A stretch of 64,000 nucleotides of DNA from Streptomyces sp. 71268. Lineage in GTDB: Bacteria > Actinomycetota > Actinomycetes > Streptomycetales > Streptomycetaceae. Location of the stretch: assembly GCF_029392895.1 (NCBI RefSeq), contig NZ_CP114200.1:3007001-3071000 (forward strand), in the 5' to 3' direction. The position numbers and the translations under genes were made by a program. This document shows positions 42,025 to 50,588 of the stretch, one piece after another; position 1 is the stretch's first letter; every line of letters starts with the position of its first letter. The notes beneath the pieces are model-generated. The model saw only the letters and a program-made list of their open reading frames with translations, ran no database searches and was not told the origin of the DNA.

Positions 42025-43154
42025 CGGTTACGTACCTCCGCGTTGGTTCCCCCTACGGTAGGTACCTCCGCGCCCGGCTCCGCCTCGGTCCAGCCGGCGG
42101 ACAGGCGCAACGCACCCCAGGCGTCCGGGTCGAGCGCGGCGAGGCGGTCCGCCTGGGCGCGGGAGGGCGGGGTGCCGAGGTCGCCGGGGACGGTGAGGGC
42201 GGCGGCGGCCATCAGGTGCCCGTGCCGGATTCGGGCGAAGACCGGCAGGTCGCGCAGGGTGGCGGAGAGGAAGCCCGCGGCGAAGGCGTCGCCGGCGCCG
42301 ACGGAGGCCACCACGTCCACGCGCAGGGCCGGGGCGTACGTGACGGTGTCGGCCGGCGGCGCGGTGGTCTCCGCCGCGGCGCTCGCGGACTCGCGGGCGT
42401 AGACCGTCACGCCCTCCGCGCCGTGCTTGACCACGAGGACCGAGGGCTCGGGCAGCGCGGCGCGGACGGCCTCGGGGCCGCTCAGGCCCCAGGCCGCCTC
42501 CGCCTCGTCCTCGCCGACGAAGACCAGGTCGCAGCCGCGCGCGAGGTCGGCGAGCACCTCGGGGCCGGCCTGGTCGGCCGCGCCGCGCCCGCGCCAGAGC
42601 CCGACCCGGTAGTTGACGTCGAAGGAGAGCAGCGGGCGGCCCGTGGCCGGGGTGGTCAGCTCGCGCATCAGGGCGAGGCAGTCGGCGGACAGGGCGGCGG
42701 TGATGCCCGAGAGGTGCAGCACCCGGCCGCTCCACAGCGTGGCCCGGTCGAAGGCGCCGGGCGCCATCGCGGCGGCGGCGGAGCCCGCGCGGTAGTAGAC
42801 GACCTCGGAGCCGCCGGCGGGCGCGGCGGCGCGCACCGCGCGCTCCCCCGCCGTGCGGAAGTAGACGCCGGTGGGCCGGGTCGTGTCGCGCTGGACCGCG
42901 GCGGTGTCCACGCCGGTCGCGGCGACGGCCGCCACCAGGTGGTCGCCGAAGCCGTCCGCGCCGACCCGGCTCACCCAGCGCGCGGAGTGCCCGGCGCGGG
43001 CCAGGCAGCAGGCCACGTTGGACTCGGCGCCACCGATCCCACGGTCGAAGGTGGGGACGTCGGCGAGTCGGCCCACCTGTCGGGGAACGAAGGTGACCAT
43101 GGACTCGCCGAGGCACACGACATCGACGTCCGGGCTGCTCGGGGCTGCGGTCAC
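42021..43154 (-). CDS. PfkB-family carbohydrate kinase, 2-keto-3-deoxygluconate kinase-like
   Basis: Length 377 aa from the GTG at 43154, with AGGAG upstream. PfkB motifs are GIGGAESNVACCLARAG (about 40-55) and the C-terminal DVVASVGAGDAFAAGFLSATL, whose Asp is the catalytic base. The FVPRQVGRLADVPTFDRG opening resembles 2-keto-3-deoxygluconate (KDG) kinases. It would phosphorylate KDG or a related sugar to feed central metabolism. It leads the minus-strand operon with IclR and starts 350 bases from the divergent PLP dehydratase. A length above about 310 comes from Ala-rich insertions. Confidence 0.87.
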   Translation of the reverse strand: MTAAPSSPDVDVVCLGESMVTFVPRQVGRLADVPTFDRGIGGAESNVACCLARAGHSARWVSRVGADGFGDHLVAAVAATGVDTAAVQRDTTRPTGVYFRTAGERAVRAAAPAGGSEVVYYRAGSAAAAMAPGAFDRATLWSGRVLHLSGITAALSADCLALMRELTTPATGRPLLSFDVNYRVGLWRGRGAADQAGPEVLADLARGCDLVFVGEDEAEAAWGLSGPEAVRAALPEPSVLVVKHGAEGVTVYARESASAAAETTAPPADTVTYAPALRVDVVASVGAGDAFAAGFLSATLRDLPVFARIRHGHLMAAAALTVPGDLGTPPSRAQADRLAALDPDAWGALRLSAGWTEAEPGAEVPTVGGTNAEVRNR

Positions 43155-43506
43155 GATCGCTCTCGCTCCTGTCGCGCGGTCTTCGTCGTCTCTGCGGTGT
43201 CGTCTGTGCCCGCCCGGAACCCTCGGCGGGTCGGGCGGAGTTCCGTTCGCGGCCGGCCCGGCGGTGCGGCCGGCCCCTCGCGGAACCCGTACGTGTCCTG
43301 CGGGTGGTGCGTGTGGTGCGTGTGCTGCGTGTCCTGTTGGCACCCGTCGCGGGCCCCGCGCGCCACGGCCGGGCCGGCGGGGGCCGCCCGGGGTTTCGAC
43401 GGACGGTTCGCACCGTTGACCCGGTGCTTGCCGGGATGTTAGACAGCAGTAAGCGATATACGCAATGGATGTTGCAGTATATGCAACAAGAACTTTGGGG
43501 GGCTCG
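43155..43506. other. divergent promoter region of the sugar-acid/D-amino-acid cluster
   Basis: The 350 bases between the kinase and the dehydratase genes. The right end (43440-43490) is clearly AT-richer than its surroundings and carries the palindrome at 43471-43487. No gene. Confidence 0.6.
43471..43487 (+). promoter_or_regulatory. putative IclR operator
   Basis: GTTGCAGTATATGCAAC is an inverted repeat with perfect arms GTTGCA/TGCAAC around GTATA. A related half-site, TATACGCAA, lies at 43457-43465. It is 19 bases upstream of the dehydratase ATG and fits the short palindromes bound by IclR regulators. Confidence 0.7.
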
Positions 43507-44955
43507 ATGGCCACCGAGAACACCAGGGACGCGGACCAACGGCCCGCGCCGACGCCACACCCCACCACCGGGGCGGGCGCCTCAGCGCACGCGAACGGCG
43601 TGAACGGGGCCGACGGCGCCAACGGCACGGGCGCCACCACCCCCGCCGCCGACGCCGCGGCCGGCCGGCTGCGGCGGGTGCGCGAGGCGGTCGCGCCGCT
43701 GGCCGACGAGCGGATCGACCACCGGTTCAAGGGGCTGCCCCCGGACGCCGACGGCTCCACCGTGGGCGACCTCGCCGCCGAGCGCAGGTCGCTGTTCACC
43801 GGCGGCTTCACCACCCCGGTGCTCGCCCTGTCGGCCGAGTCCCTCGCGCACAACCTCGCCCTCATGGAGACGTACGCGCACCGCCACCAGCTCGCCTTCG
43901 CGCCGCACGGCAAGACGTCGATGGCGCCGCAACTCTTCGAGCGGCAACTCGCGCACGGCGCCTGGGGCATCACCGCGGCCCTCCCCTCCCACGTCCGCGT
44001 CTACCGCGCCTTCGGCATCCAGCGGATCTTCCTCGCCAACGAGGTCGTGGACGCCGCCTCGCTGCGCTGGCTGGCCGGCGAGCTCACCGCCGACCCGGAC
44101 TTCCGGCTCATCTGCTACGTGGACTCGGTGCGCGGTGTCGAGCTGATGGACGCGGCGCTGCGCGAGGCCGGCGCCGCGCGCCCCGTCGACGTGGTGGTCG
44201 AACTCGGCGCCGGTCCCGACGCCCGCACCGGCGCGCGCAGCGTCGCCGAGTGCGAGCTGATCGCGGACGCGGTGGCCGAGGTGGGCACGCTGCGGCTGGT
44301 CGGCGTCGCCGGCTACGAGGGCGAGGTGCCACAGGCCGACGACGCGTCCGTACGCGCCTGGCTACGCCAACTCACCGCGCTGCTCGCCGCCTTCGACCGG
44401 GCCGGGCGGTTCGGCGCCGAGCCCGCGGAGATCGTGGTGAGCGCGGGCGGCAGCGCGTGGTTCGACGCGGTGGCCGAGGTCTTCGCTGAGCTGCCGCCGC
44501 TGTCGGCCCCGGTGCTCAAGCTGCTGCGCTCCGGCGCGTACGTCTCGCACGACGACGGCCACTACCGCGAGCTGACGCCGTTCAACCGGGTGCCCGACGA
44601 GGGCTCGCTCCAGTCCGCGTTCCGGCTCTGGGCCCAGGTCATCTCGCGCCCCAACACCGAGCAGGCGTTCCTCAACGCGGGCAAGCGGGACGCCGCGTAC
44701 GACCTGCACCTGCCCATGCCGCAGGTGGTGCGCGACGGCCGCACCGGCGAGCTGCGCCCGGCCGACGGCATCGCCCTGACCGGCCTATCCGACCAGCACG
44801 GCTGGCTGCGCACCGAGCCCGACACCCGCCTCGAGGTGGGCGACTGGGTCGGGCTCGGGCTGTCCCACCCGTGCACCTCCTTCGACAAGTGGCAGCTCAT
44901 CCCGGTGGTCGAGGCCGACGGCACGGTCACCGACCTGGTCCGCACCTTCTTCTAG
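43507..44955 (+). CDS. fold-III PLP amino acid dehydratase/deaminase (DSD1-like)
   Basis: Length 482 aa from the ATG at 43507 (GGGGGG upstream). After an Ala/Asn/Gly/Thr-rich N-terminus (1-50) comes an alanine-racemase-type barrel with the PLP lysine in FAPHGKTSMAP (Lys136), then the D-serine dehydratase-like domain with metal ligands His454 and Cys456 in SHPCTSFDKW. Relatives include eukaryotic-type D-serine dehydratase, D-threonine aldolase and, as I recall, D-glucosaminate dehydratase. The product would be a 2-keto acid plus ammonia, with RidA clearing enamine intermediates. It starts a plus-strand operon with the deacylase. Confidence 0.88.
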   Translation: MATENTRDADQRPAPTPHPTTGAGASAHANGVNGADGANGTGATTPAADAAAGRLRRVREAVAPLADERIDHRFKGLPPDADGSTVGDLAAERRSLFTGGFTTPVLALSAESLAHNLALMETYAHRHQLAFAPHGKTSMAPQLFERQLAHGAWGITAALPSHVRVYRAFGIQRIFLANEVVDAASLRWLAGELTADPDFRLICYVDSVRGVELMDAALREAGAARPVDVVVELGAGPDARTGARSVAECELIADAVAEVGTLRLVGVAGYEGEVPQADDASVRAWLRQLTALLAAFDRAGRFGAEPAEIVVSAGGSAWFDAVAEVFAELPPLSAPVLKLLRSGAYVSHDDGHYRELTPFNRVPDEGSLQSAFRLWAQVISRPNTEQAFLNAGKRDAAYDLHLPMPQVVRDGRTGELRPADGIALTGLSDQHGWLRTEPDTRLEVGDWVGLGLSHPCTSFDKWQLIPVVEADGTVTDLVRTFF

Positions 44956-45076
44956 CCCCGCGCGGGCCGGCCGACCCCACCCCCGTGCGCCGGCCGGCCC
45001 GCCCCCCCTCACACCCCCACGCAGCACCGCCCCCCACACCCGCCAACACCGAATCCCCGCCCCCGAGGAGCGCCCC

Positions 45077-46858
45077 ATGGACCTGGTCATCCGCGACGTC
45101 CGCGTCATCGACGGCACCGGGGGTGCCTCCTACCGGGCCGACGTCGCCGTCGACACCGGGCGCGTCGCCGCGATCCACCGCGAACAGGACGGCGGGCCCA
45201 GGCCCAGCGGGCGGGTCACCCTGGAGGCGCACGGCCTGGCCCTGTCCCCCGGCTTCATCGACATGCACGCCCACAGCGACCTGGCCCTGCTGCGCGACCC
45301 CGGGCACGAGGCCAAGGTCGCGCAGGGCGTCACGCTGGAGGTCATCGGGCAGGACGGCCTCTCCTACGCGCCCGTGGACGACCGCACGCTGGCCCAGGTG
45401 CGCACCCAGATCGCCGGCTGGAACGGCGGCGGGCCCGGCGCCGACGACGTGGACTTCTCCTGGCGGAGCGTCGGCGAGTACCTGGACCGGCTCGACACCG
45501 GCTTCGACGGGCAGGGCATCGCGGTCAACGCGGCGTACCTGATCCCGCAGGGCACCGTGCGGATGCTCGCGGTCGGCTGGGACGACCGGCCGGCGACCCC
45601 CGCCGAGCTGACCCGCATGCGCGAGCTGGTCGCCACCGGGCTGAGGGAGGGCGCCGTCGGCATGTCCTCCGGGCTCACCTACACGCCGGGCATGTACGCC
45701 AGCGACGCCGAGCTGACCGAGCTGTGCCGGGTGGTCGCCGCCTACGACGGCTACTACTGCCCGCACCACCGCTCGTACGGGGCGGGCGCGCTCCAGGCGT
45801 ACGAGGAGATGGTCGCCCTCACCCGGGAGGCGGGCTGCGCGCTGCACCTGGCGCACGCCACCATGAACTTCGGCGTCAACAAGGGCCGCGCCCCCGAGCT
45901 GCTGGCCCTGCTGGACGGAGCGCTGGCCGACGGCGCCGACATCAGCCTGGACACCTACCCGTACACCCCCGGCGCGACCACGCTGGTCGCGATGTTGCCG
46001 AGCTGGGCCAGCGAGGGCGGGCCGGCGGCGATCACGGAGCGGCTGCGGGACGCGGAGACCACCGCGCGCATCCGGCACGTGATGGAGGTCGAGGGCGCCG
46101 ACGGCTGCCACGGGGTGCCGATCGACTGGGACACCATCGAGATCTCCGGCGTCACCCACCCGGAGCTGGCCGGCCACGTCGGCAAGACCGTCGCGGCCAG
46201 CGCCGCCGAGCGCGGCGAGGAGCCGTTCACCACGGCCCACCGGCTGCTGCTCGCCGACGACCTGGGCACCACGATCCTCCAGCACGTCGGCCACGAGGAG
46301 AACGTGCGGACGATCATGCGGCACCCGGTACACACCGGCGGCAGCGACGGCATCCTCCAGGGCGACAAGCCGCATCCGAGGGCGTACGGGACGTTCCCGC
46401 ACTACCTCGGGAGGTACGCGCGCGACCTCGGCGTGCTCCCGTTGGAGGAGTGCGTGGCGCATCTCACCTCGCGCCCCGCGGCCCGCCTCCGGCTGCCGGA
46501 CCGGGGCTTGGTCCAGACCGGATACCGCGCCGACCTGGTGCTCTTCGACCCGGAGACGGTGGCCGCGGGATCGACATTCGAAGCCCCGCGCACCCTTCCG
46601 ACCGGCATTCCGCATGTGCTCATCGACGGTCGCTTCGTCATCCAAGACGGACGCCGCACCGACGTCCTCGCGGGCCGTTCCGTGCGCCGCACCCCCCGCC
46701 GCCTGACCCACCCTCGCCCGCCGCCCGTTCCCACGCCCGCACGTGGCGAGAAACACCGAGCGGGTCCCGAAATGCGCCCGTATGGTGGCCGGCATGCAGG
46801 TGATCCAGTCAACCAAGCTCGCAAACGTCTGCTACGAGATTCGTGGCCCGGTCCTTGA
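45077..46858 (+). CDS. N-acyl-D-amino-acid deacylase family metal hydrolase
   Basis: Length 593 aa, an amidohydrolase of the D-aminoacylase group. Visible metal-site parts are H64-A-H66 (GFIDMHAHSDL), H230-H231, H260 (LHLAHA) and D424 (GGSDGIL). In characterised D-aminoacylase a Cys in a GNCG motif is a ligand; the aligned place here is G-Q-D-G with Asp93, so metal binding and substrate may differ. The last 55 codons run past the usual end (near GRSVRR) and overlap the start of the aminotransferase gene in another frame. It should release acetate or another acyl group from an N-acyl D-amino or amino-sugar acid, giving the substrate for the PLP dehydratase upstream. Confidence 0.87.
   Translation: MDLVIRDVRVIDGTGGASYRADVAVDTGRVAAIHREQDGGPRPSGRVTLEAHGLALSPGFIDMHAHSDLALLRDPGHEAKVAQGVTLEVIGQDGLSYAPVDDRTLAQVRTQIAGWNGGGPGADDVDFSWRSVGEYLDRLDTGFDGQGIAVNAAYLIPQGTVRMLAVGWDDRPATPAELTRMRELVATGLREGAVGMSSGLTYTPGMYASDAELTELCRVVAAYDGYYCPHHRSYGAGALQAYEEMVALTREAGCALHLAHATMNFGVNKGRAPELLALLDGALADGADISLDTYPYTPGATTLVAMLPSWASEGGPAAITERLRDAETTARIRHVMEVEGADGCHGVPIDWDTIEISGVTHPELAGHVGKTVAASAAERGEEPFTTAHRLLLADDLGTTILQHVGHEENVRTIMRHPVHTGGSDGILQGDKPHPRAYGTFPHYLGRYARDLGVLPLEECVAHLTSRPAARLRLPDRGLVQTGYRADLVLFDPETVAAGSTFEAPRTLPTGIPHVLIDGRFVIQDGRRTDVLAGRSVRRTPRRLTHPRPPPVPTPARGEKHRAGPEMRPYGGRHAGDPVNQARKRLLRDSWPGP
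46781..46786 (+). promoter_or_regulatory. possible -10 for a leaderless aminotransferase transcript
   Basis: TATGGT ends 7 bases before the ATG at 46794, and there is no good ribosome site. This is the usual geometry of leaderless Streptomyces mRNAs. Confidence 0.45.
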
Positions 46859-48005
46859 GGAGGCCATGCGGCTTGAGGCGGCGGGGCACCAGATCCTCAA
46901 GCTCAACACGGGAAACCCGGCCCTCTTCGGCTTCGAGTGCCCGCCGGAGATCCTTGAGGACATGCTGCGCTCCCTCCACAGCTCGCACGGGTACGGCGAC
47001 GCCAAGGGCCTGCCGGCCGCCCGGCGCGCGATCGTGCAGCACTACGAGACCCGGGGCGTCGAACTGGACATCGAGGACGTCTACCTCGGCAACGGCGTCT
47101 CCGAACTCATCCAGATGTCCATGCAGGCGCTCCTCGACGACGGGGACGAGGTGCTGGTCCCGGCGCCGGACTACCCGCTGTGGACGGCGGCCGTCTCGCT
47201 GTCGGGCGGCACCGCCGTGCACTACCGGTGCGACGAGCAGGCGGACTGGATGCCCGACCTGGCCGACATCGAGCGCCGGATCACCGACCGCACCAAGGCG
47301 CTGGTCGTGATCAACCCGAACAACCCCACCGGCGCCGTCTACGACGACGAGATGCTGCGCGGCCTGACCGACATCGCCCGCCGGCACCAGCTGCTGATCT
47401 GCTCCGACGAGATCTACAGCCAGATCGTCTACGACGAGGCGACCCACACGCCGACCGCCGCCATCGCCCCCGACCTGCTCACCCTCACCTTCAACGGGCT
47501 CTCCAAGAACTACCGGGTCGCCGGCTACCGCAGCGGCTGGATGACCGTCTCGGGCCCCAAGTCCCACGCCACCAGCTACATCGAGGGCCTGACCATCCTG
47601 GCCAACATGCGGCTGTGCGCCAACATGCCCGCCCAGCACGCGGTGGCCGCGGCCCTCGGCGGCCGGCAGACGGTGACCGACCTGGTCCGCCCGGGCGGCC
47701 GGCTGCTGGAGCAGCGCGACGTGGCGTACGAGATGCTCACCCAGATCCCCGGCGTGACCTGCGTCAAGCCCAAGGGCGCGCTGTACGCCTTCCCCCGGCT
47801 CGACCCGAAGGTCTACAAGATCAAGGACGACCGGCAGATGGTGCTCGACCTGCTACGGGCCGAGCAGATCATGATCGTGCACGGCACCGGCTTCAACTGG
47901 CCCGAGCCCGACCACTTCCGCCTGGTCACGCTGCCGTGTGCGAAGGACCTGGCGGACGCGGTGGCCCGGATCGGCGACTTCCTCACCGGGTACGCGCAGC
48001 CGTAG
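46794..48005 (+). CDS. PLP-dependent aminotransferase, AlaA-like
   Basis: Length 403 aa from the ATG at 46794; MQVIQSTKLANVCYEIRGPVLEEA is the family start. Class I/II features are INPNNPTGAVYDD, the CSDEIYSQIVYDEA segment and the PLP lysine in FNGLSKNYRVAGYRSGW. The homologues are alanine-type aminotransferases that interconvert pyruvate and alanine with glutamate. It lies inside the 3' end of the deacylase gene (65-base overlap, different frame). It may belong to the cluster or be an independent housekeeping gene with its own promoter. Starting codons further upstream (GTG 46743) have no family match. Confidence 0.92.
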   Translation: MQVIQSTKLANVCYEIRGPVLEEAMRLEAAGHQILKLNTGNPALFGFECPPEILEDMLRSLHSSHGYGDAKGLPAARRAIVQHYETRGVELDIEDVYLGNGVSELIQMSMQALLDDGDEVLVPAPDYPLWTAAVSLSGGTAVHYRCDEQADWMPDLADIERRITDRTKALVVINPNNPTGAVYDDEMLRGLTDIARRHQLLICSDEIYSQIVYDEATHTPTAAIAPDLLTLTFNGLSKNYRVAGYRSGWMTVSGPKSHATSYIEGLTILANMRLCANMPAQHAVAAALGGRQTVTDLVRPGGRLLEQRDVAYEMLTQIPGVTCVKPKGALYAFPRLDPKVYKIKDDRQMVLDLLRAEQIMIVHGTGFNWPEPDHFRLVTLPCAKDLADAVARIGDFLTGYAQP

Positions 48006-48016
48006 CCGGCCACCCG

Positions 48017-48066
48017 CCGCGCGGGCCGGGCGCTGGGCCGCACCCGCCACGGCCGGCCCCGCGCGG
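48017..48066 (+). terminator. probable terminator after the aminotransferase
   Basis: CCGCGCGGGCCGG (48017-48029) pairs with CCGGCCCCGCGCGG (48053-48066), leaving one bulged base. Confidence 0.5.
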
Positions 48067-48262
48067 CCGTGGTCGCCGAGGCCCACCCCGCCCTCGCGGA
48101 CGGGCCGTCAACCCGACTGCCTCACAGAACAGTTGGCGTTCTGCGATACCCCATTCACCCCCCATTCACCGGACGCCGCCCGGAATGTGGGTTTCCGGAG
48201 CGATGCTGCACCCCTGACAGACGCACCGCCACCACGGCGGTGCCACGGGGGGAGTGAGGCGT

Positions 48263-49357
48263 GTGAAACGCATCCTCGGCATCGTGTTGGCGTTCGTCCT
48301 CATCGGCGGCGTCATCACGGCGGTCGTGCTGGGCCGGGACGACTCCGAGGCGAGCGGCACGACGAAGGTACGCGGCGTCATCGGCTCGGAGAAGGCCGAG
48401 TTCTTCAACGACCCCGAGGTGATCGACGCCCTCGCGGAGCAGGGCTTCGCCGTGGAGACCGAGTCCTCGGGCTCCTGGGACATGCAGGGCCTGGACCTCA
48501 AGGGCGAGGACTTCGCCTTCCCCGGCAGCTCCTCCCCCGCCCGCGCGGTGGGCCGCGCGCACCACGTGAAGGGCGCGCCGCTGCGTCCCTTCTACTCGCC
48601 GCTGGTCGTCCTCGCCCGCCGCCCCGCCGCCAAGACGCTCGCCGCGAACGGCTACGTGAAGCTCACAGGACCGGTCGGCCGGGAGGGCAGCGGCACGTTG
48701 CGGATGGCCCCGTTCCTGAAGGCCGCGGGCGAGGACACCACCTGGCAGAAGCTCAAGGGCAGCGGCGAGTACGCCGAGTTGAAGGGCACCCTGAGCATCG
48801 CCAGCACCGACCCGCTGGCCTCCAACTCCGGCGCCCTGTACCTCGCCACCGCCGCCTACGTGGCCAACGACAACCAGACGGTCAACGACGCCGCGGGGAT
48901 CGCGGCCGTCACCCCGCTGACCCGCAAGCTCACCGCCGCGCAGGGGAGCCAGAAGGTCAACAGCGAGGACCTGTTCGACGACTTCAACACCGGCGTCGGC
49001 ACCCCGCTGGTGTTCGCTTACGAGTCGCAGATCGCCGCCCGCCTCATCCGCGGCGACACCGTGGACGACCTCGTGGTGCTCTACCCGGACACCACCGTCT
49101 TCAGCGACCACTCGCTGGTGCCGCTGACCGAGGAGGGCCGGAAGCTCGGCGAACTCCTCAAGGAGGACCCGACGCTGTGCAAGCTCGCCGTGCGGCACGG
49201 GTTCCGACCGGAGGGCGACACCTCCGAGTTCGCCGCGGCCACCGCCAAGCACGGCACGTACCTGCGCCAGAAGCTGACCGGGACGGTCCAGCAGGCCAAG
49301 GTCCCCACGCCCGAGGTGATGCGTGAGATCGCCCGCCGCTCCCGTGCCCAGAAGTGA
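48263..49357 (+). CDS. membrane-anchored substrate-binding-domain protein of the TelA operon
   Basis: Length 364 aa from the GTG at 48263 (GGGGGA upstream); a GTG three codons earlier is also possible. An uncleaved signal anchor at about 4-24 (LGIVLAFVLIGGVITAVVLG) is followed by a periplasmic-binding-protein-like body (VRGVIGSEKAEFFNDPEVIDALAEQGFAVE ... TLSIASTDPLASNSGALYLATAAYVAND ... TPLVFAYESQIAARL). There is no lipobox Cys. It opens a four-gene operon with TelA, a VWA protein and a small membrane protein; no ABC permease or ATPase is nearby, so it may sense rather than import. Confidence 0.78.
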   Translation: MKRILGIVLAFVLIGGVITAVVLGRDDSEASGTTKVRGVIGSEKAEFFNDPEVIDALAEQGFAVETESSGSWDMQGLDLKGEDFAFPGSSSPARAVGRAHHVKGAPLRPFYSPLVVLARRPAAKTLAANGYVKLTGPVGREGSGTLRMAPFLKAAGEDTTWQKLKGSGEYAELKGTLSIASTDPLASNSGALYLATAAYVANDNQTVNDAAGIAAVTPLTRKLTAAQGSQKVNSEDLFDDFNTGVGTPLVFAYESQIAARLIRGDTVDDLVVLYPDTTVFSDHSLVPLTEEGRKLGELLKEDPTLCKLAVRHGFRPEGDTSEFAAATAKHGTYLRQKLTGTVQQAKVPTPEVMREIARRSRAQK

Positions 49358-49370
49358 GGGACGCCCCGCC

Positions 49371-50588
49371 ATGCAACCACTGTCACCGCCCGACCCGCGC
49401 CTGGAATCGCCGCTGGTCCTCACGCCGCCCGAACCGGTGGCGGCCGTGCCCAGGGAGTCCGCGATCGGCCTGGTGCCGCTCGGCGACCAGGTCGCCTCCG
49501 AGATGGCGGCCAGGGCGGCCGAGTACGTCGACTCGATCGCCGAACTCGACGCCAGGTCACCCGAGTTCGCCGGCCGCATCAGCGAGATCACCGAACTCGG
49601 CGCGGGTGAGATACGCGGCGCCGCCCAACAGTCCAACCGGATGCTGGAGCGCACCGTGCGCGCCCTGTCCGACGCCAAGGGCGGCCCCGACGGGCAGGGC
49701 GGCGACGCGCAGGGCCGGGTCTCCTCCAGCCTGGTCGAACTGCGCCGCACCGTCGAGGACCTGGACCCGCGCGACCGGCCGGGCCGTGGCGCGCGCAAGC
49801 TCCTCGCCAAGCTGCCCGGCGGCAACAAGCTGCGCGACCACGTCGCCAGGTACGCCTCGGCCCAGGGAACCCTCAACAAGATCGTCGGCAGCCTGCGGTC
49901 GGGCCAGGACGAACTGCGCCGCGACAACGCCGCGCTGCACACCGAGCGGGTCAGGCTCTGGGAGACGATGGGCAAGCTCCAGGAGTACACCGTCCTCACC
50001 GACGCGCTGGACCAGGCCGTCACCCAGCGGGTCGCCGAGGCCGAGGCCACCGACCCGGCCCGGGCCGAGGCGCTGCGGGCCGACGTGCTCTTCCCCGTCC
50101 GCCAGAAGCACCAGGACCTGCTGACCCAACTGGCCGTGTGCGCGCAGGGCTACCTGTCGATGGACGTCGTACGGCGCAACAACGACGAGCTGATCAAGGG
50201 CGTGGAGCGGGCCGCGACCACCACCGTCTCGGCGCTGCGGATCGCCGTCATGCTCTCGGCCGCGCTGGAGAACCAGCGCACGGTGGTCGAGCAGGTCAAC
50301 GCGTTGCGCGGGACGACCGAGGAGCTGATCCGGGCCAACGCGGAGATGCTCGCCACCCAGAGCGGCGAGATCCAGCGGATCGCGGCCGACCCGGCGGTGG
50401 GCGCCGAGACGCTGCGCGCCGCCTTCCAGCAGATCTACCAGACGCTGGACACGATCGACACGTACAAGGCCCGCGCCACCGACGCGATGGCCGCCACCGT
50501 CGCCTCGCTGACCGACGAGCTCCAGACGGCCAGCGCGCACATCGAACGTGCCCGTAGCAAGCCCGAGCTGGGTGGAGACCACCGTTGA
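49371..50588 (+). CDS. TelA family toxic-anion-resistance protein
   Basis: Length 405 aa from the ATG at 49371, 13 bases after the previous stop. A Pro-rich start is followed by long coiled helices, and the family stretch RTVEDLDPRD, VRQKHQDLLTQLAVCAQGYLSMDVVRRNNDELIKGVERAATTTVSALRIA is clear. TelA/YaaN/YceH proteins are cytoplasmic and linked to tellurite or envelope stress, but their biochemistry is unknown. In Bacillus they occur with XpaC; here the last gene of the operon looks XpaC-like. The stop overlaps the TTG start of the next gene. Confidence 0.9.
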   Translation: MQPLSPPDPRLESPLVLTPPEPVAAVPRESAIGLVPLGDQVASEMAARAAEYVDSIAELDARSPEFAGRISEITELGAGEIRGAAQQSNRMLERTVRALSDAKGGPDGQGGDAQGRVSSSLVELRRTVEDLDPRDRPGRGARKLLAKLPGGNKLRDHVARYASAQGTLNKIVGSLRSGQDELRRDNAALHTERVRLWETMGKLQEYTVLTDALDQAVTQRVAEAEATDPARAEALRADVLFPVRQKHQDLLTQLAVCAQGYLSMDVVRRNNDELIKGVERAATTTVSALRIAVMLSAALENQRTVVEQVNALRGTTEELIRANAEMLATQSGEIQRIAADPAVGAETLRAAFQQIYQTLDTIDTYKARATDAMAATVASLTDELQTASAHIERARSKPELGGDHR

